Assembly (NCBI RefSeq): GCF_015210005.1
Contig: NZ_MU158698.1
Location: 2,401,337-2,465,336, forward strand
Direction: 5' to 3'
DNA: 64,000 bases
Source: Sphingobacterium hungaricum
Lineage (GTDB): Bacteria; Bacteroidota; Bacteroidia; Sphingobacteriales; Sphingobacteriaceae
This document shows, piece after piece, positions 17,616 through 27,280 of the stretch (positions within the stretch are counted from its first letter, which is position 1; every line of letters starts with the position of its first letter). Both the position numbers and the translations under genes were made by a program. The notes beneath the pieces are model-generated. The model was not told where the DNA came from. It searched no databases and saw nothing but the letters and a program-made list of their open reading frames with translations.

Positions 17616-20045
17616 TTGAAAAATTCTAGTTACATTTTATCATTGATTTCACTTTTACTGTGGAACATGCATAGCATTGCGCAGCAAAAAAATAATGTCG
17701 AGGGCAGGGTCATCGATGAAAATCAGCAAGCAATACAGTTTGCGACAATATCGCTGTTCGATGCAAAAAACACCTTGTTAAGAACTGAAATAAGTGATTC
17801 GACAGGTGTGTATCAATTTGCGAATTTGACTGAAGGTAATTATTCAGTTAGTGTTAGCAAAATGGGCTTTCAAACAGCTGATCAGCTAGCAATAACGGTT
17901 TTGGGTTCAGCCCAAAAACTAAATGATATTGTATTGCAATCTTCATCCATTACAATTGAATCTGCCGTTGTGCAGCGAAAAGTTCCTTTGATTCAGCAAA
18001 AAATCGACCGCTTGGTTGTGAACGTTGCTGCTTCGCTGATGGCTGAAGGAAATACAGCATTGGATATATTGGAACAATCGCCAGGTGTACATGTGGATGA
18101 TGATGGCAATGTTTCGCTGAGAGGAAAGGCTGGGGTATCGATTATGCTGAATGGGAAATTGACCTACATGTCGCAGAAGGATCTGACAAATTTATTGCGC
18201 AGCACCCCATCATCGAATATACAAACGATTGAAATCATTGCGAATCCTTCGGCAAAGTATGATGCGGCAGGCACAGCGGGAATTATTGATATCAAGCTGA
18301 AAAACCAAACCGTCGTCGGAACGAATGGAACTGTGTTCGCGACAGCAGGAGCGGGGCGAAAACTTCGCTATGCTTCGGGCTTTACACTGAATAATCGTTC
18401 GGAAAAATTTAATATTTTCGGTAATTACACGCACAGTTATCGTGGAGAATCTGAAACGTTTTCTTTTATCCGGAATTTCTACAACGGTGGAAATCTGGAT
18501 AAAACTTCGACACAGGAATCCACAACGGAAGAGCCTTTGTATATTAATAATTTTAGGCTTGGAACTGATTATTATGCTTCCGAAAGTTTAGTTTTAGGGA
18601 TAGCTGCTTCTGGGAATATCGGAAGTTATGAGAACAAAAACCATTCGTCCAATCGCATCAGGAATACCTCAAATGAGTTATTATCGGATGCATTAACCGA
18701 TAATAACAGCAAGGATGTGTGGAATAGCTACCAGGTTAGCGCGACGCTAAATAAGGAGTTCGAAAAAGAAGGACAAGAGTTGTCTGCTGAACTGTTTTAT
18801 TCGGGCAATAACTATGACGGAAATCAACGTCTGTTTACCGATTTCGCAGCTCTAAGCGATGCAGATCCTGTCATTAAATCGTATCGAAAATCCGTTATCG
18901 AATCGTTCACGAAAGTATGGATGGGCAAGGTTGATTATGTACAGCCATTGAACGAGAAATCTATGCTAGACTTTGGATGGAAAAGTTCCTTCGTCAATGC
19001 GGATAACAGCGTTCTTTATGATACTTTAAAAAATGAAGAATGGGTATACGATGCTTCGAGTTCAAACCATTTTGTGTATGATGAGCAGATCCATGCGGCT
19101 TACGCAAATTATAAATTAACTGTTGGAAAGTTCGAACTTCAAGCAGGCCTTCGTGCAGAATATACAAAGACTGCCGGCCATCAGTTGACGATTGATTCTT
19201 TGGTCAAACGAGATTATCTTCAGCTGTTTCCAAGTTTGTTTTTGAAACAGTCCATCGGTGAAAATCAGCATCTTCATTTCAATTACAGCAGAAGGGTCGA
19301 GCGTCCAGATTATTATGACTTGAATCCATTTCGTTTTTATCGCGATCCATCGGTTTTCTACGAAGGAAATCCATTTCTACAAGCCGAAACGACACATTCA
19401 TTTGAAATGGGATATGGACACGGAAGTATGCTGAATGCGGCTGTGTTTTATCGACGCACCGATCACGTCATTGCCGATTTAATTACGCAGATTGACGCCA
19501 CGACAACGACGATTCTTCGTCCCGAAAACATCAACAAATTAAGTAATTATGGCTTCACGATTGCTTCAACTCTTGAACCTGTCCGAATTTGGTCTACGAA
19601 TAATTTTGTGACCTTGTATAAAAACAATTATGATGGACAATCTCAGGGGACAGATTTTCAGAATGGTTTAGTTTCGTTGACGGCAAATTCCATCAATACA
19701 TTTCGTCTGCCGAAAGCTTTTTCTGTGGAATTGACCGGAAATTATCAAACCAAAACTGCTTATGGACAGTTCGTCCGCGATCCATTCTATACTGTTTCTG
19801 CGGGCATCCAAAAAGGAATCATGAACAATACTTTTCATTTTAAACTAGCTTGCCAGGATCTTTTTAAAACTGCGACCTATGCGCGTGCAGTTCAGTTTGA
19901 AAACATCAATATATACCAAAATACAAACCTCGACAGCCGGATTATTAATTTTACGGTTACCTACAAATTTGGACGTTCTGATATTTCGCAACGAAAATCA
20001 AATTCAGACGATGATATTCAAAACCGCATTCGAGGAGCGGGCTAG
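17616..20045 (+). CDS. Outer-membrane receptor, OMP_b-brl_3 type
   Basis: 809 residues starting at TTG, 3 nt after the PepSY stop; no ATG would keep the signal peptide, so TTG is chosen. Order: signal to about 23 (HSIAQQ), carboxypeptidase-like regulatory domain about 28-110, a TonB plug-like domain about 120-215 (ALDILEQSPGVHVDDDGN, IEIIANPSAKYDAAGTAG), then a barrel of the outer membrane beta-barrel family. Being last in the island, it is probably a second receptor or export/import barrel for the same metal-chelate pathway. Substrate unknown. Confidence 0.82.
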   Translation: MKNSSYILSLISLLLWNMHSIAQQKNNVEGRVIDENQQAIQFATISLFDAKNTLLRTEISDSTGVYQFANLTEGNYSVSVSKMGFQTADQLAITVLGSAQKLNDIVLQSSSITIESAVVQRKVPLIQQKIDRLVVNVAASLMAEGNTALDILEQSPGVHVDDDGNVSLRGKAGVSIMLNGKLTYMSQKDLTNLLRSTPSSNIQTIEIIANPSAKYDAAGTAGIIDIKLKNQTVVGTNGTVFATAGAGRKLRYASGFTLNNRSEKFNIFGNYTHSYRGESETFSFIRNFYNGGNLDKTSTQESTTEEPLYINNFRLGTDYYASESLVLGIAASGNIGSYENKNHSSNRIRNTSNELLSDALTDNNSKDVWNSYQVSATLNKEFEKEGQELSAELFYSGNNYDGNQRLFTDFAALSDADPVIKSYRKSVIESFTKVWMGKVDYVQPLNEKSMLDFGWKSSFVNADNSVLYDTLKNEEWVYDASSSNHFVYDEQIHAAYANYKLTVGKFELQAGLRAEYTKTAGHQLTIDSLVKRDYLQLFPSLFLKQSIGENQHLHFNYSRRVERPDYYDLNPFRFYRDPSVFYEGNPFLQAETTHSFEMGYGHGSMLNAAVFYRRTDHVIADLITQIDATTTTILRPENINKLSNYGFTIASTLEPVRIWSTNNFVTLYKNNYDGQSQGTDFQNGLVSLTANSINTFRLPKAFSVELTGNYQTKTAYGQFVRDPFYTVSAGIQKGIMNNTFHFKLACQDLFKTATYARAVQFENINIYQNTNLDSRIINFTVTYKFGRSDISQRKSNSDDDIQNRIRGAG

Positions 20046-20105
20046 GACAGCAAAACTTTGCTAGATGGATAGCAAAACTTCGTTGATGTTTTTTTTTAAT
20101 TTCTT

Positions 20106-20693
20106 TTACAGGAAATAAAACAGAAAGAATAATGTTCTTATTTCACGCTGATGTTCGTGGATGAATTTTCGTAGAAATTTCATCGATAGCACCAATTGAT
20201 TGCTAATTGTCGATGTAGAAATCGACAACTGCTCGCTTATTTCCTGATAACTTTTTCCCTCCAGCTTAAAAAGCGTGAAGATTAATTTGCGTTGGGGAGG
20301 GAGCAAGTTTATTGCCTCTTCAACCATAATCCACTCTTCTTTTTTTAGATAAGTTTCTTCTACAGAAGCAGTTTCCCTAATTTCTGTTTGTGACAAGGTA
20401 TCGCACAGCAATTGTGTTCGGATGTTTTTTCTTAGAAGATCGATTGCCATCGAATTTGCTATTTTTAGCAGATAACTGTACAAGTTTTTCTCGAAATCAA
20501 TTTCTTCTTTTTTTGCCCAGATTTTAAGAAATACATTGTGCAAGATTTCATCGACTTCGATTGGATCTTTTAATAAATATAATAAACTTTTGTAAAGTGA
20601 TTTTGAATACATGTTATAGATATATTCAAAGGCCTTTACATCTCCTTTTTTAAAATCTATAAGAATAGATTTCTCAATATTTTTAAAATGCAT
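20106..20693 (-). CDS. ECF RNA polymerase sigma factor (locus B)
   Basis: 195 residues with region 2 about 25-90 (YIYNMYSKSLYKSLLYLLKD) and region 4 about 130-180 (KSYQEISEQLSISTSTIS). It ends in a hydrophobic tail, TLFFLFYFL. It is divergent from the fecR of locus B, separated by 135 bp, while most Bacteroidota pairs are co-directional. It converges on the 17616-20045 receptor gene, with a weak hairpin (AGCAAA/TTTGCT) and T-rich stretch between. Control of the fecR-susC operon is inferred from position. Confidence 0.92.
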   Translation of the reverse strand: MHFKNIEKSILIDFKKGDVKAFEYIYNMYSKSLYKSLLYLLKDPIEVDEILHNVFLKIWAKKEEIDFEKNLYSYLLKIANSMAIDLLRKNIRTQLLCDTLSQTEIRETASVEETYLKKEEWIMVEEAINLLPPQRKLIFTLFKLEGKSYQEISEQLSISTSTISNQLVLSMKFLRKFIHEHQREIRTLFFLFYFL

Positions 20694-20828
20694 TGAAAGT
20701 TTCGGTTAACTATTCTGTGAATTTAGGGTATTTTATTTATTTAAACGAAATTTTTTTTGTTTTCGAATAGTGAGTTTTGAATTGACGTTCGTATTATTAT
20801 TAAAGGGCGAAGAAAAATTGATAAAAAA

Positions 20829-22010
20829 ATGGAAATAAAAAGGTTTCAGTATTTACTGACCAGATATTTTGAAAATTCTTTAGGTCAAACAGAGAAACAA
20901 GAATTATTGTATGGCATTTCTCATTTTTCAAATGAAGAATTTGTCGACATTTTATCAGAAATGGATTTTCCAACTGATTTTGATGCAACAATTTCCGAGG
21001 AGGAAGTTTCAAGAAAGTTGACTACAATTTTTGAAAATTTATTGCTCGATGAGCGGCTGAATGATGTGCCAAAAATTAAAAAAGAAAAGAAATCTGCTAA
21101 TGGACTATATTTCTGGACAGGAATCGCAGCAGCGTTTCTAGTTTTATTTGGAGCATCTATATATTTATTGACTATAAACAACCAAGAACAAGTCCAAGCT
21201 AACTATATAGTACAAGATATTGAACCCGCTCAATCCATGGCGATGATTGTGTTAGAAAATGGTGATAAAATTACGGTTGACTCAACAGTCACTGGATTGG
21301 TCTATGATAAAGGTGGGTTGCAAGTCTATATAAATGAGGAAGGAGAGGTATTATATAAGGACCTGAACGAAGATGAACAAGTACAATATCTTACTGTAAA
21401 TACGCCAAAAGGTGGACATACAAAATTGAAGCTTAGCGATGGAAGTGTGATTGAGCTTAATGCAGCTTCTTCAATCCGATATCCAGTTAATTTCGAATCA
21501 GAAAAAAGAGAAGTCTTTGTAGAAGGACAAGCATATTTCAAAGTAAGCCCAGATAAGGATCGACCATTTATTGTTCATTCAAAAAAACAAGATATTCAGG
21601 TTTTGGGAACCTCATTTAATTTAGTTTCTACAGATGAATATGCAAAGACTACATTGATCGAAGGAAGTGTTGAAATTCACTCTGGAGGAAATAAATATTT
21701 GCTAAAACCGGGTCAACAATCTGTCGTTGCAGAAAATGTCAATATCAAATACTTAAAACCTGAAATCATGAAGGTTTGGAATAATGAGAAGTTTGTATTT
21801 GACAACAGTTCATTTAAAGAAATATTAAGAGAAGTTGAAAATTGGTACGATGTCAAGATGGTATTTTACGAACAGGATTTTGATAACATCGAATTGTCAG
21901 GAACTGTTTCTAGGGGAGTAAGATTATCTGAATTATTAAAAGTTTTAGAAATCAATACGAATTATACATTCGAAATCGAGGGAAGGAGGGTACTTGTAAA
22001 ACGATACTAA
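20829..22010 (+). CDS. FecR-family anti-sigma factor (locus B)
   Basis: 393 residues: cytoplasmic sigma-binding part 1-92, TM helix about 93-116, FecR domain about 190-285 with VNTPKGGHTKLKLSDGSVIE, and a C-terminal DUF4974/STN-like domain about 320-393. It would anchor the divergent sigma factor and receive the signal from the STN domain of the SusC that follows 155 bp downstream. Normal length; no missing part seen. Confidence 0.95.
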   Translation: MEIKRFQYLLTRYFENSLGQTEKQELLYGISHFSNEEFVDILSEMDFPTDFDATISEEEVSRKLTTIFENLLLDERLNDVPKIKKEKKSANGLYFWTGIAAAFLVLFGASIYLLTINNQEQVQANYIVQDIEPAQSMAMIVLENGDKITVDSTVTGLVYDKGGLQVYINEEGEVLYKDLNEDEQVQYLTVNTPKGGHTKLKLSDGSVIELNAASSIRYPVNFESEKREVFVEGQAYFKVSPDKDRPFIVHSKKQDIQVLGTSFNLVSTDEYAKTTLIEGSVEIHSGGNKYLLKPGQQSVVAENVNIKYLKPEIMKVWNNEKFVFDNSSFKEILREVENWYDVKMVFYEQDFDNIELSGTVSRGVRLSELLKVLEINTNYTFEIEGRRVLVKRY

Positions 22011-22030
22011 ATTCATAATAAACAAAAAAA

Positions 22031-22054
22031 CTAGAGGTGTTGACGCACCCCTAG
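22031..22054 (+). promoter_or_regulatory. Stem-loop in the fecR-susC gap (locus B)
   Basis: CTAGAGGTG pairs with CACCCCTAG (9 bp, one mismatch) around TTGACG. It begins exactly 20 nt after the fecR stop, as in locus A. Both share GTTG at the loop and a right arm ending CCCCT. A second small stem (CAGAT/ATCTG) follows; no T-run. Confidence 0.5.
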
Positions 22055-22165
22055 CAGATGGTTTTAAAATCTGTGAACGAATTACAAAATTTTTTATTAA
22101 CCAGTACAAATATAAGTATAGTTTCTGATGTATGAACTTCTTATGTAAGTGCTTAATTAACAATT

Positions 22166-25100
22166 ATGAAAAACGAAGAAGTTATAGTTTCTTCCTATGG
22201 AAATATGCGTAGGTTGTGGGCTGAGCTTAAAATAAGTTATACCACCATTTTAGCAATGAAATTAACCGCGATAATCGTCTTTTTATTTTGCATACAAGCT
22301 TCCGCAAATATTTTCGGGCAGCAAGTAACGCTTAATTTAAAAAAGCAAAAATTGGAAGTAGCTTTAGGTGAGATTGAGAAGCAGACGGGCTATAGTTTTT
22401 TGATCAATTCAAGTCATTTCAAAAATTCTAACCTAGTCACTATCTCTGCAAATAAAGCGAATCTTAAAAATGTGCTGGATGAAATTTTTCTCCTACAGCC
22501 GTTTAAGTACATTATTTCTGATAAAATAATTACGATAAATCCTGAGTCTATCCGAACTGTCGAAAGCCAGCAAGTTAGAGCTTCAGGTAGAGTTGTGGAT
22601 GCTGCAGGTAAACCTTTAGCTGGGGTAACTGTTGCCGAAGTGAATTCAGCAAATAAAACAACCACGGACGATGATGGACGTTTTAGTCTGACAGTGAGCA
22701 AATCGGATGCTTCATTGAGATTTACAGCTGTTGGATTTAGATCAGTTACTTTAGCTGCGTCAGTTAATATGTCAGTAGCTATTGCAAGCGAAGATGAAAA
22801 TATTGATGAGGTCGTTATTACTGGTTTTCAGAAAATCAATAAAGAGAAATTCACGGGTTCCGTCAGTGTTGTAGACAAAAAGAATATTGACCGGTCAGGT
22901 TCAATGGACGTTTCTAGAATGTTGCAAGGAGCGGCGGCGGGTGTTTCAGTTCAAAATACTTCGGGAACTTTTGGTGCTACACCAAAAATCCGTATCAGGG
23001 GTAATTCATCCATCAGTGCGAATCAAGAGCCTTTGTATGTAATCAATGGAGTTCCTATTACTTCTCCAGCAAACGTATCGGTTTCTCAATTATATAGTGG
23101 TGACCCTGCTTCAGTTTTAGGTTCTGCAATTGCTGGACTAAATGCACAGGATATCGAAGATATCATGATACTGAAGGATGGTGCTGCGACAGCATTGTAC
23201 GGAACACGCGCGGCGAATGGCGTTATTTTAATCACGACGAAAAAGGGTACTTATAACTCAAAAAATATTAGTATAAGTTCAGCATTATCAGTTGGTGTAA
23301 AACCTAGCATTGGTCAGTTCAACTTAATGAATTCCAATCAGGAAATGCAGCTCTACAAAGAGATGTACGATAGAGGTTATCTATCCAATGCTAACTGGCC
23401 GAACTTTACAGGAGCATTTACAGAAACTTATCGCCAATTAGCGATGAGGAATATCAACATAGACCAAGCTTATGAAGAGTTGAATAGATCTGCTAATGCA
23501 AACACAAACTGGTTCAATGAATTGTTTCGCAACAATTTAATCCAAGAACACAGTTTGTCATTTTCGGGTGGTGGTGATAAGCATACTTATTATGTTTCAG
23601 GAAGTCTTGCAGATGACAATGGTCAGGCAGTCGGTTTTGGAACTACGCGCTATACAACAGATTTAAGAACAGTGTTTAATATCACTCCGAAATTTGATTT
23701 AGATGTTAACTTAAACTGGAATATGCGGAATCAACAAACGCCGGGAACAAATGAATCTGGTGATTTGTCTTCAAGTAATTACTTCGAGATTACACGTTCA
23801 TTTGAAATCAATCCATTCTTGTATGCGATGAATACAAGTAGAGCGATGTACCCTTACAATTCAGATGGTTCATATCGTTACTACACAGAAAATCTTGCAC
23901 CATTTAACATCATTGAGGAATTGAAAGAAAACTTTAATGATATCCAAACGCAAGAAGTTCGCTTGATCGTTAGACCAACGTATAGAATTACAAAGAATTT
24001 AAGATTCGACGGTACATATGCAATACGTAAAAACAATAGTAAGGTTAGCCACACAGTTACTGAGCGTTCTAACATGGCTAATGCATACCGTGTAGATTAC
24101 AATGATGTATTGAGAAATCAAAATCCATTATTGTACCAAGATCCAAATGAGCCTTTCGGTTATAGAGAAACAATATTGCCAGAAGGTGGTTTCAGGTATT
24201 TATGGAATACATGGCAGTCATTCTGGAGTGTTCGTAACCAGTTGGTTTACAATCAGCAAGTGGGTCAGCATAAATTTGATTTCTTAGTAGGTGTTGAAAT
24301 GGAAAAAACCTACGTTGATAGAGATTATTCTAAAGCGTATGGTTACATGTATTATGGAGGTAAAATCGCTTCTCCATCTCGGTTAGGAATGATCTATGCT
24401 GTTAACCGAGACGACCGTACGTACATAGAGAACTTTCAGGATAGAAGAAGTCTTGGATACTACGCAAATTTGCAATACTCATTTAAAGACCGTTACAACT
24501 TTGACATCAGCGGACGTCAAGATGGAAGTAACATGTTTGGTAGAATGCAACGTTCAAAATTCCTTCCTAACTATGGGCTAGGCTTTGCATGGAATGTTGA
24601 AAAAGAGGAATTCTTCGAAGATTTAAATGCTAATGGAGTTGTCGATTATTTAAAATTTAGAGTGAGTCATGCATTACGGGGTAATAGTTTTGAAACTTCG
24701 CCGATGCTGAATGCTAATATTATTAACCTACCGCGTTTGGATGCATCTAATAATGGTAAAGGAATCAATGTGTTAGCTCCTGAATTACATAACTTGGCTT
24801 GGGAAAAGGATTACACAACCAATTTTGCATTTGACTTGTCTTTGTATAACCGGTTGACCTTAACAGCAGAATATTACACGCGTAAGAACAAAGATTTAGT
24901 TGTTCCATTTAATGTTGCTCAAGAAGATGGTTTTCCTACAAAGAGAATCAACTTTGGAACTATGAGCAATAAAGGGGTGGATGTGACTTTGGGTTACCGA
25001 AATGTGTTGAATAAGCAAGAGTTTATTTGGGATGTGAATTTGATCTACGGATATGTTAAGAATGAATTAATCGATGGTGAATTGCAATCTGCTTTATTAA

Positions 25101-25804
25101 GTCAAATTACGAATCCAAACGGATACCCAATTGCAGGTTATCCATTAGAGGCTCTTTTCGGGTTTAATTATTCTAGGCTAAATTCGGAAGGTCGTCCGTT
25201 GTTCAGCGGAGCTGATGGCGAAGTGAATGGAATTGTTGCAGCTTCAAGAGATCGCTCGTTGATCACCTACTTAGGCAGCCGCCAACCACTTGGAACAGGT
25301 TCAGTTGCCAGTTCATTTCAATATAAGGGAGTTGAGCTAAGAATGTTTTTAACGTACTCTTACGGACATAAAGTATTTACAAGTCCTGTCGCTTCTCGTA
25401 CCTATGATGACTCAGGTTCTAAATCAGGTGATTTAAATTACAGATGGCAAGCCGTTGGTGATGAGAATTACACGAATATCCCAGGCTTATTAAGTACCAT
25501 TCAGCGATCTTACTTAGGTACTGTTAGCAACATAGATGAAACAGCCTACAACCGCAGTGATTTTCGTGCTGCCGATGCAAGTAATTTGCGCATTAGCGAA
25601 ATATTGTTAGCCTATGATTTAAATAGATTGTTGAAAACCGAAAACAGTTACGTCAAAAATGCGCGATTAATGCTTTCGGCAAATAACATTTATTACTGGG
25701 CTAGCGGTCGATTAAGGGGAGTTGATCCGGATTTATATTTAACAGGTGGTACTTCATTACCTAACCCACGATCATTTTCAATGCGTTTAACAGTTGGATT
25801 TTAG
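22166..25804 (+). CDS. SusC/RagA-family TonB-dependent receptor with STN domain (locus B)
   Basis: 1212 residues. Signal region to about 51 (ANIFGQQ), STN domain about 53-125, carboxypeptidase-like regulatory domain about 138-208, TonB-box-like IDEVVITGF near 213-221, plug about 225-350 (MLQGAAAGVSVQNTSG, IMILKDGAATALYGTRAANG), then barrel. Pairs with the SusD 11 nt downstream. The accessory zinc lipoprotein and DUF4302 genes after it are typical of one SusC subgroup whose substrate is not established; a protein- or peptide-derived ligand is possible. Confidence 0.96.
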   Translation: MKNEEVIVSSYGNMRRLWAELKISYTTILAMKLTAIIVFLFCIQASANIFGQQVTLNLKKQKLEVALGEIEKQTGYSFLINSSHFKNSNLVTISANKANLKNVLDEIFLLQPFKYIISDKIITINPESIRTVESQQVRASGRVVDAAGKPLAGVTVAEVNSANKTTTDDDGRFSLTVSKSDASLRFTAVGFRSVTLAASVNMSVAIASEDENIDEVVITGFQKINKEKFTGSVSVVDKKNIDRSGSMDVSRMLQGAAAGVSVQNTSGTFGATPKIRIRGNSSISANQEPLYVINGVPITSPANVSVSQLYSGDPASVLGSAIAGLNAQDIEDIMILKDGAATALYGTRAANGVILITTKKGTYNSKNISISSALSVGVKPSIGQFNLMNSNQEMQLYKEMYDRGYLSNANWPNFTGAFTETYRQLAMRNINIDQAYEELNRSANANTNWFNELFRNNLIQEHSLSFSGGGDKHTYYVSGSLADDNGQAVGFGTTRYTTDLRTVFNITPKFDLDVNLNWNMRNQQTPGTNESGDLSSSNYFEITRSFEINPFLYAMNTSRAMYPYNSDGSYRYYTENLAPFNIIEELKENFNDIQTQEVRLIVRPTYRITKNLRFDGTYAIRKNNSKVSHTVTERSNMANAYRVDYNDVLRNQNPLLYQDPNEPFGYRETILPEGGFRYLWNTWQSFWSVRNQLVYNQQVGQHKFDFLVGVEMEKTYVDRDYSKAYGYMYYGGKIASPSRLGMIYAVNRDDRTYIENFQDRRSLGYYANLQYSFKDRYNFDISGRQDGSNMFGRMQRSKFLPNYGLGFAWNVEKEEFFEDLNANGVVDYLKFRVSHALRGNSFETSPMLNANIINLPRLDASNNGKGINVLAPELHNLAWEKDYTTNFAFDLSLYNRLTLTAEYYTRKNKDLVVPFNVAQEDGFPTKRINFGTMSNKGVDVTLGYRNVLNKQEFIWDVNLIYGYVKNELIDGELQSALLSQITNPNGYPIAGYPLEALFGFNYSRLNSEGRPLFSGADGEVNGIVAASRDRSLITYLGSRQPLGTGSVASSFQYKGVELRMFLTYSYGHKVFTSPVASRTYDDSGSKSGDLNYRWQAVGDENYTNIPGLLSTIQRSYLGTVSNIDETAYNRSDFRAADASNLRISEILLAYDLNRLLKTENSYVKNARLMLSANNIYYWASGRLRGVDPDLYLTGGTSLPNPRSFSMRLTVGF

Positions 25805-25815
25805 GAGGAATTTTA

Positions 25816-27273
25816 ATGAAAAATATAGTAATAATAATATCGACAGTTTTTCTTTTGGGACTTTTTGGCTCATGTAAGAAATTTTTGGAAGCTCCTTATG
25901 ACAATAGAGTTGAGCTTAATGATTTGGATGACGTAGATCTTCTTTTAATCAATGCATATCCAATGCGTGCTGATTTATTTACTGAAATACTAACGGATAA
26001 TTTCCATCACTACGCAAGTACAATGCAAGCGAGCAATGCAGCAACTTATTTGCCTATTTACCGATGGGAAGATGAATATTCAGATGCGATTGCCACAGCA
26101 ACTCCAACGCACGCTTATGCGCAATATTATAAGAAAATATATGAGGCAAATTTAGCAATTGAATCTCTTGAAACTGCTTCGGGTGACCCCTCGCAAAAAA
26201 GCGCCTTGTTGGGTGAGGCTTTGGTTTTGCGCGCTTATAACTACTTCACTTTAGTGAATCTGTTTTCAATGCATTACAATGAAACCACGAATTCAACAAA
26301 CTTGGGTGTACCACTTATTTTAGAAGTTCCGAAGGATAATCGTGAATTATATAATCGCGCTACCGTTCAGGAGGTTTATGATCAAATTGATAAAGACTTA
26401 GCGGATGGAATAGCTTTGATGCAAGAAGGAATCTCTTTTGTTCCGAGAACACCATACCGTTTCAACTTAACTAGCGTGTATGCTTTTTTAAGCAGGGTCA
26501 ACCTGTATAAAGGGAAATGGGATGAAGCCGCTAGGTATGCAGATTTAGTCATTGCCGAAAAAGGTGTTGTCGTTCGCAAAATGAGCGAAGATGTCGCTAG
26601 AAAGACTACAACAAGTGAGCAATATTGGGCGCAAGAAATTATGAACCCTTCGATTCATGCGAATTTATTGTTGGTGAATCAAGTGACCTCAACGTTTTTA
26701 TGTCGTCCATTCGGATATCGTCTTGGCGGTTTTTATATCGCACATAATTTATTTTATAGCACGCCTACGTCAGATTATCGAAGAGACCATTTCAGTTCAG
26801 GTGGAACCGTAATCGATAGTGTGGCTTTGGTTGTCAAATATGGTAATCAGCCTAACAATCCAAATGCAGCTCAAGTAAGATACGATTGTTTTACAATGGA
26901 AGAAGTTTTGTTTAACAGAGCAGAATCTAATCTTCGCAAAGCGAGTCCAGATATTGCAAAAGCGATGGCCGATGTTGAGGCGGTTCGTAAAGAACGTTTT
27001 AGCGCTACAAATTATAGAGCTTTACCTACTCCAGCTAATGTTGAAGATGCCCTTGCAGCTATTTTAGCTGAAAGAAAATTAGAATTTCTTGGCCAAGGTT
27101 TGAGGTGGTACGATATCAAGCGTTTAGGAATTCAAGTGGAACATCGCATGGTTAGAACAGATCCAAAAACTGCAATTATCTTACTGCCTAACGATAAACG
27201 TACAGCGATTCAGATTCCGATTCAAGCTGTAGTTGGAAATCCATTATTAGAAAATCAATTAAATCCTAGATAA
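25816..27273 (+). CDS. SusD/RagB-family outer-membrane lipoprotein (locus B)
   Basis: 485 residues, lipoprotein signal ending in LFGSC, then TPR-like helices and the typical C-terminal segment ILAERKLEFLGQGLRWYDIK. It caps the SusC encoded just upstream and binds the ligand at the surface. Slightly shorter than sugar-binding SusD proteins, in line with the RagB type. Co-transcribed; the next gene starts 7 nt after it. Confidence 0.94.
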   Translation: MKNIVIIISTVFLLGLFGSCKKFLEAPYDNRVELNDLDDVDLLLINAYPMRADLFTEILTDNFHHYASTMQASNAATYLPIYRWEDEYSDAIATATPTHAYAQYYKKIYEANLAIESLETASGDPSQKSALLGEALVLRAYNYFTLVNLFSMHYNETTNSTNLGVPLILEVPKDNRELYNRATVQEVYDQIDKDLADGIALMQEGISFVPRTPYRFNLTSVYAFLSRVNLYKGKWDEAARYADLVIAEKGVVVRKMSEDVARKTTTSEQYWAQEIMNPSIHANLLLVNQVTSTFLCRPFGYRLGGFYIAHNLFYSTPTSDYRRDHFSSGGTVIDSVALVVKYGNQPNNPNAAQVRYDCFTMEEVLFNRAESNLRKASPDIAKAMADVEAVRKERFSATNYRALPTPANVEDALAAILAERKLEFLGQGLRWYDIKRLGIQVEHRMVRTDPKTAIILLPNDKRTAIQIPIQAVVGNPLLENQLNPR

Positions 27274-27280
27274 AGAAAAT

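Noticed and set aside
20046..20105. Repeated AGCAAAACTT copies between the second receptor and the sigma gene as a mobile-element end
   Set aside because: Only two short copies and a 6-bp hairpin; better read as a weak convergent terminator.
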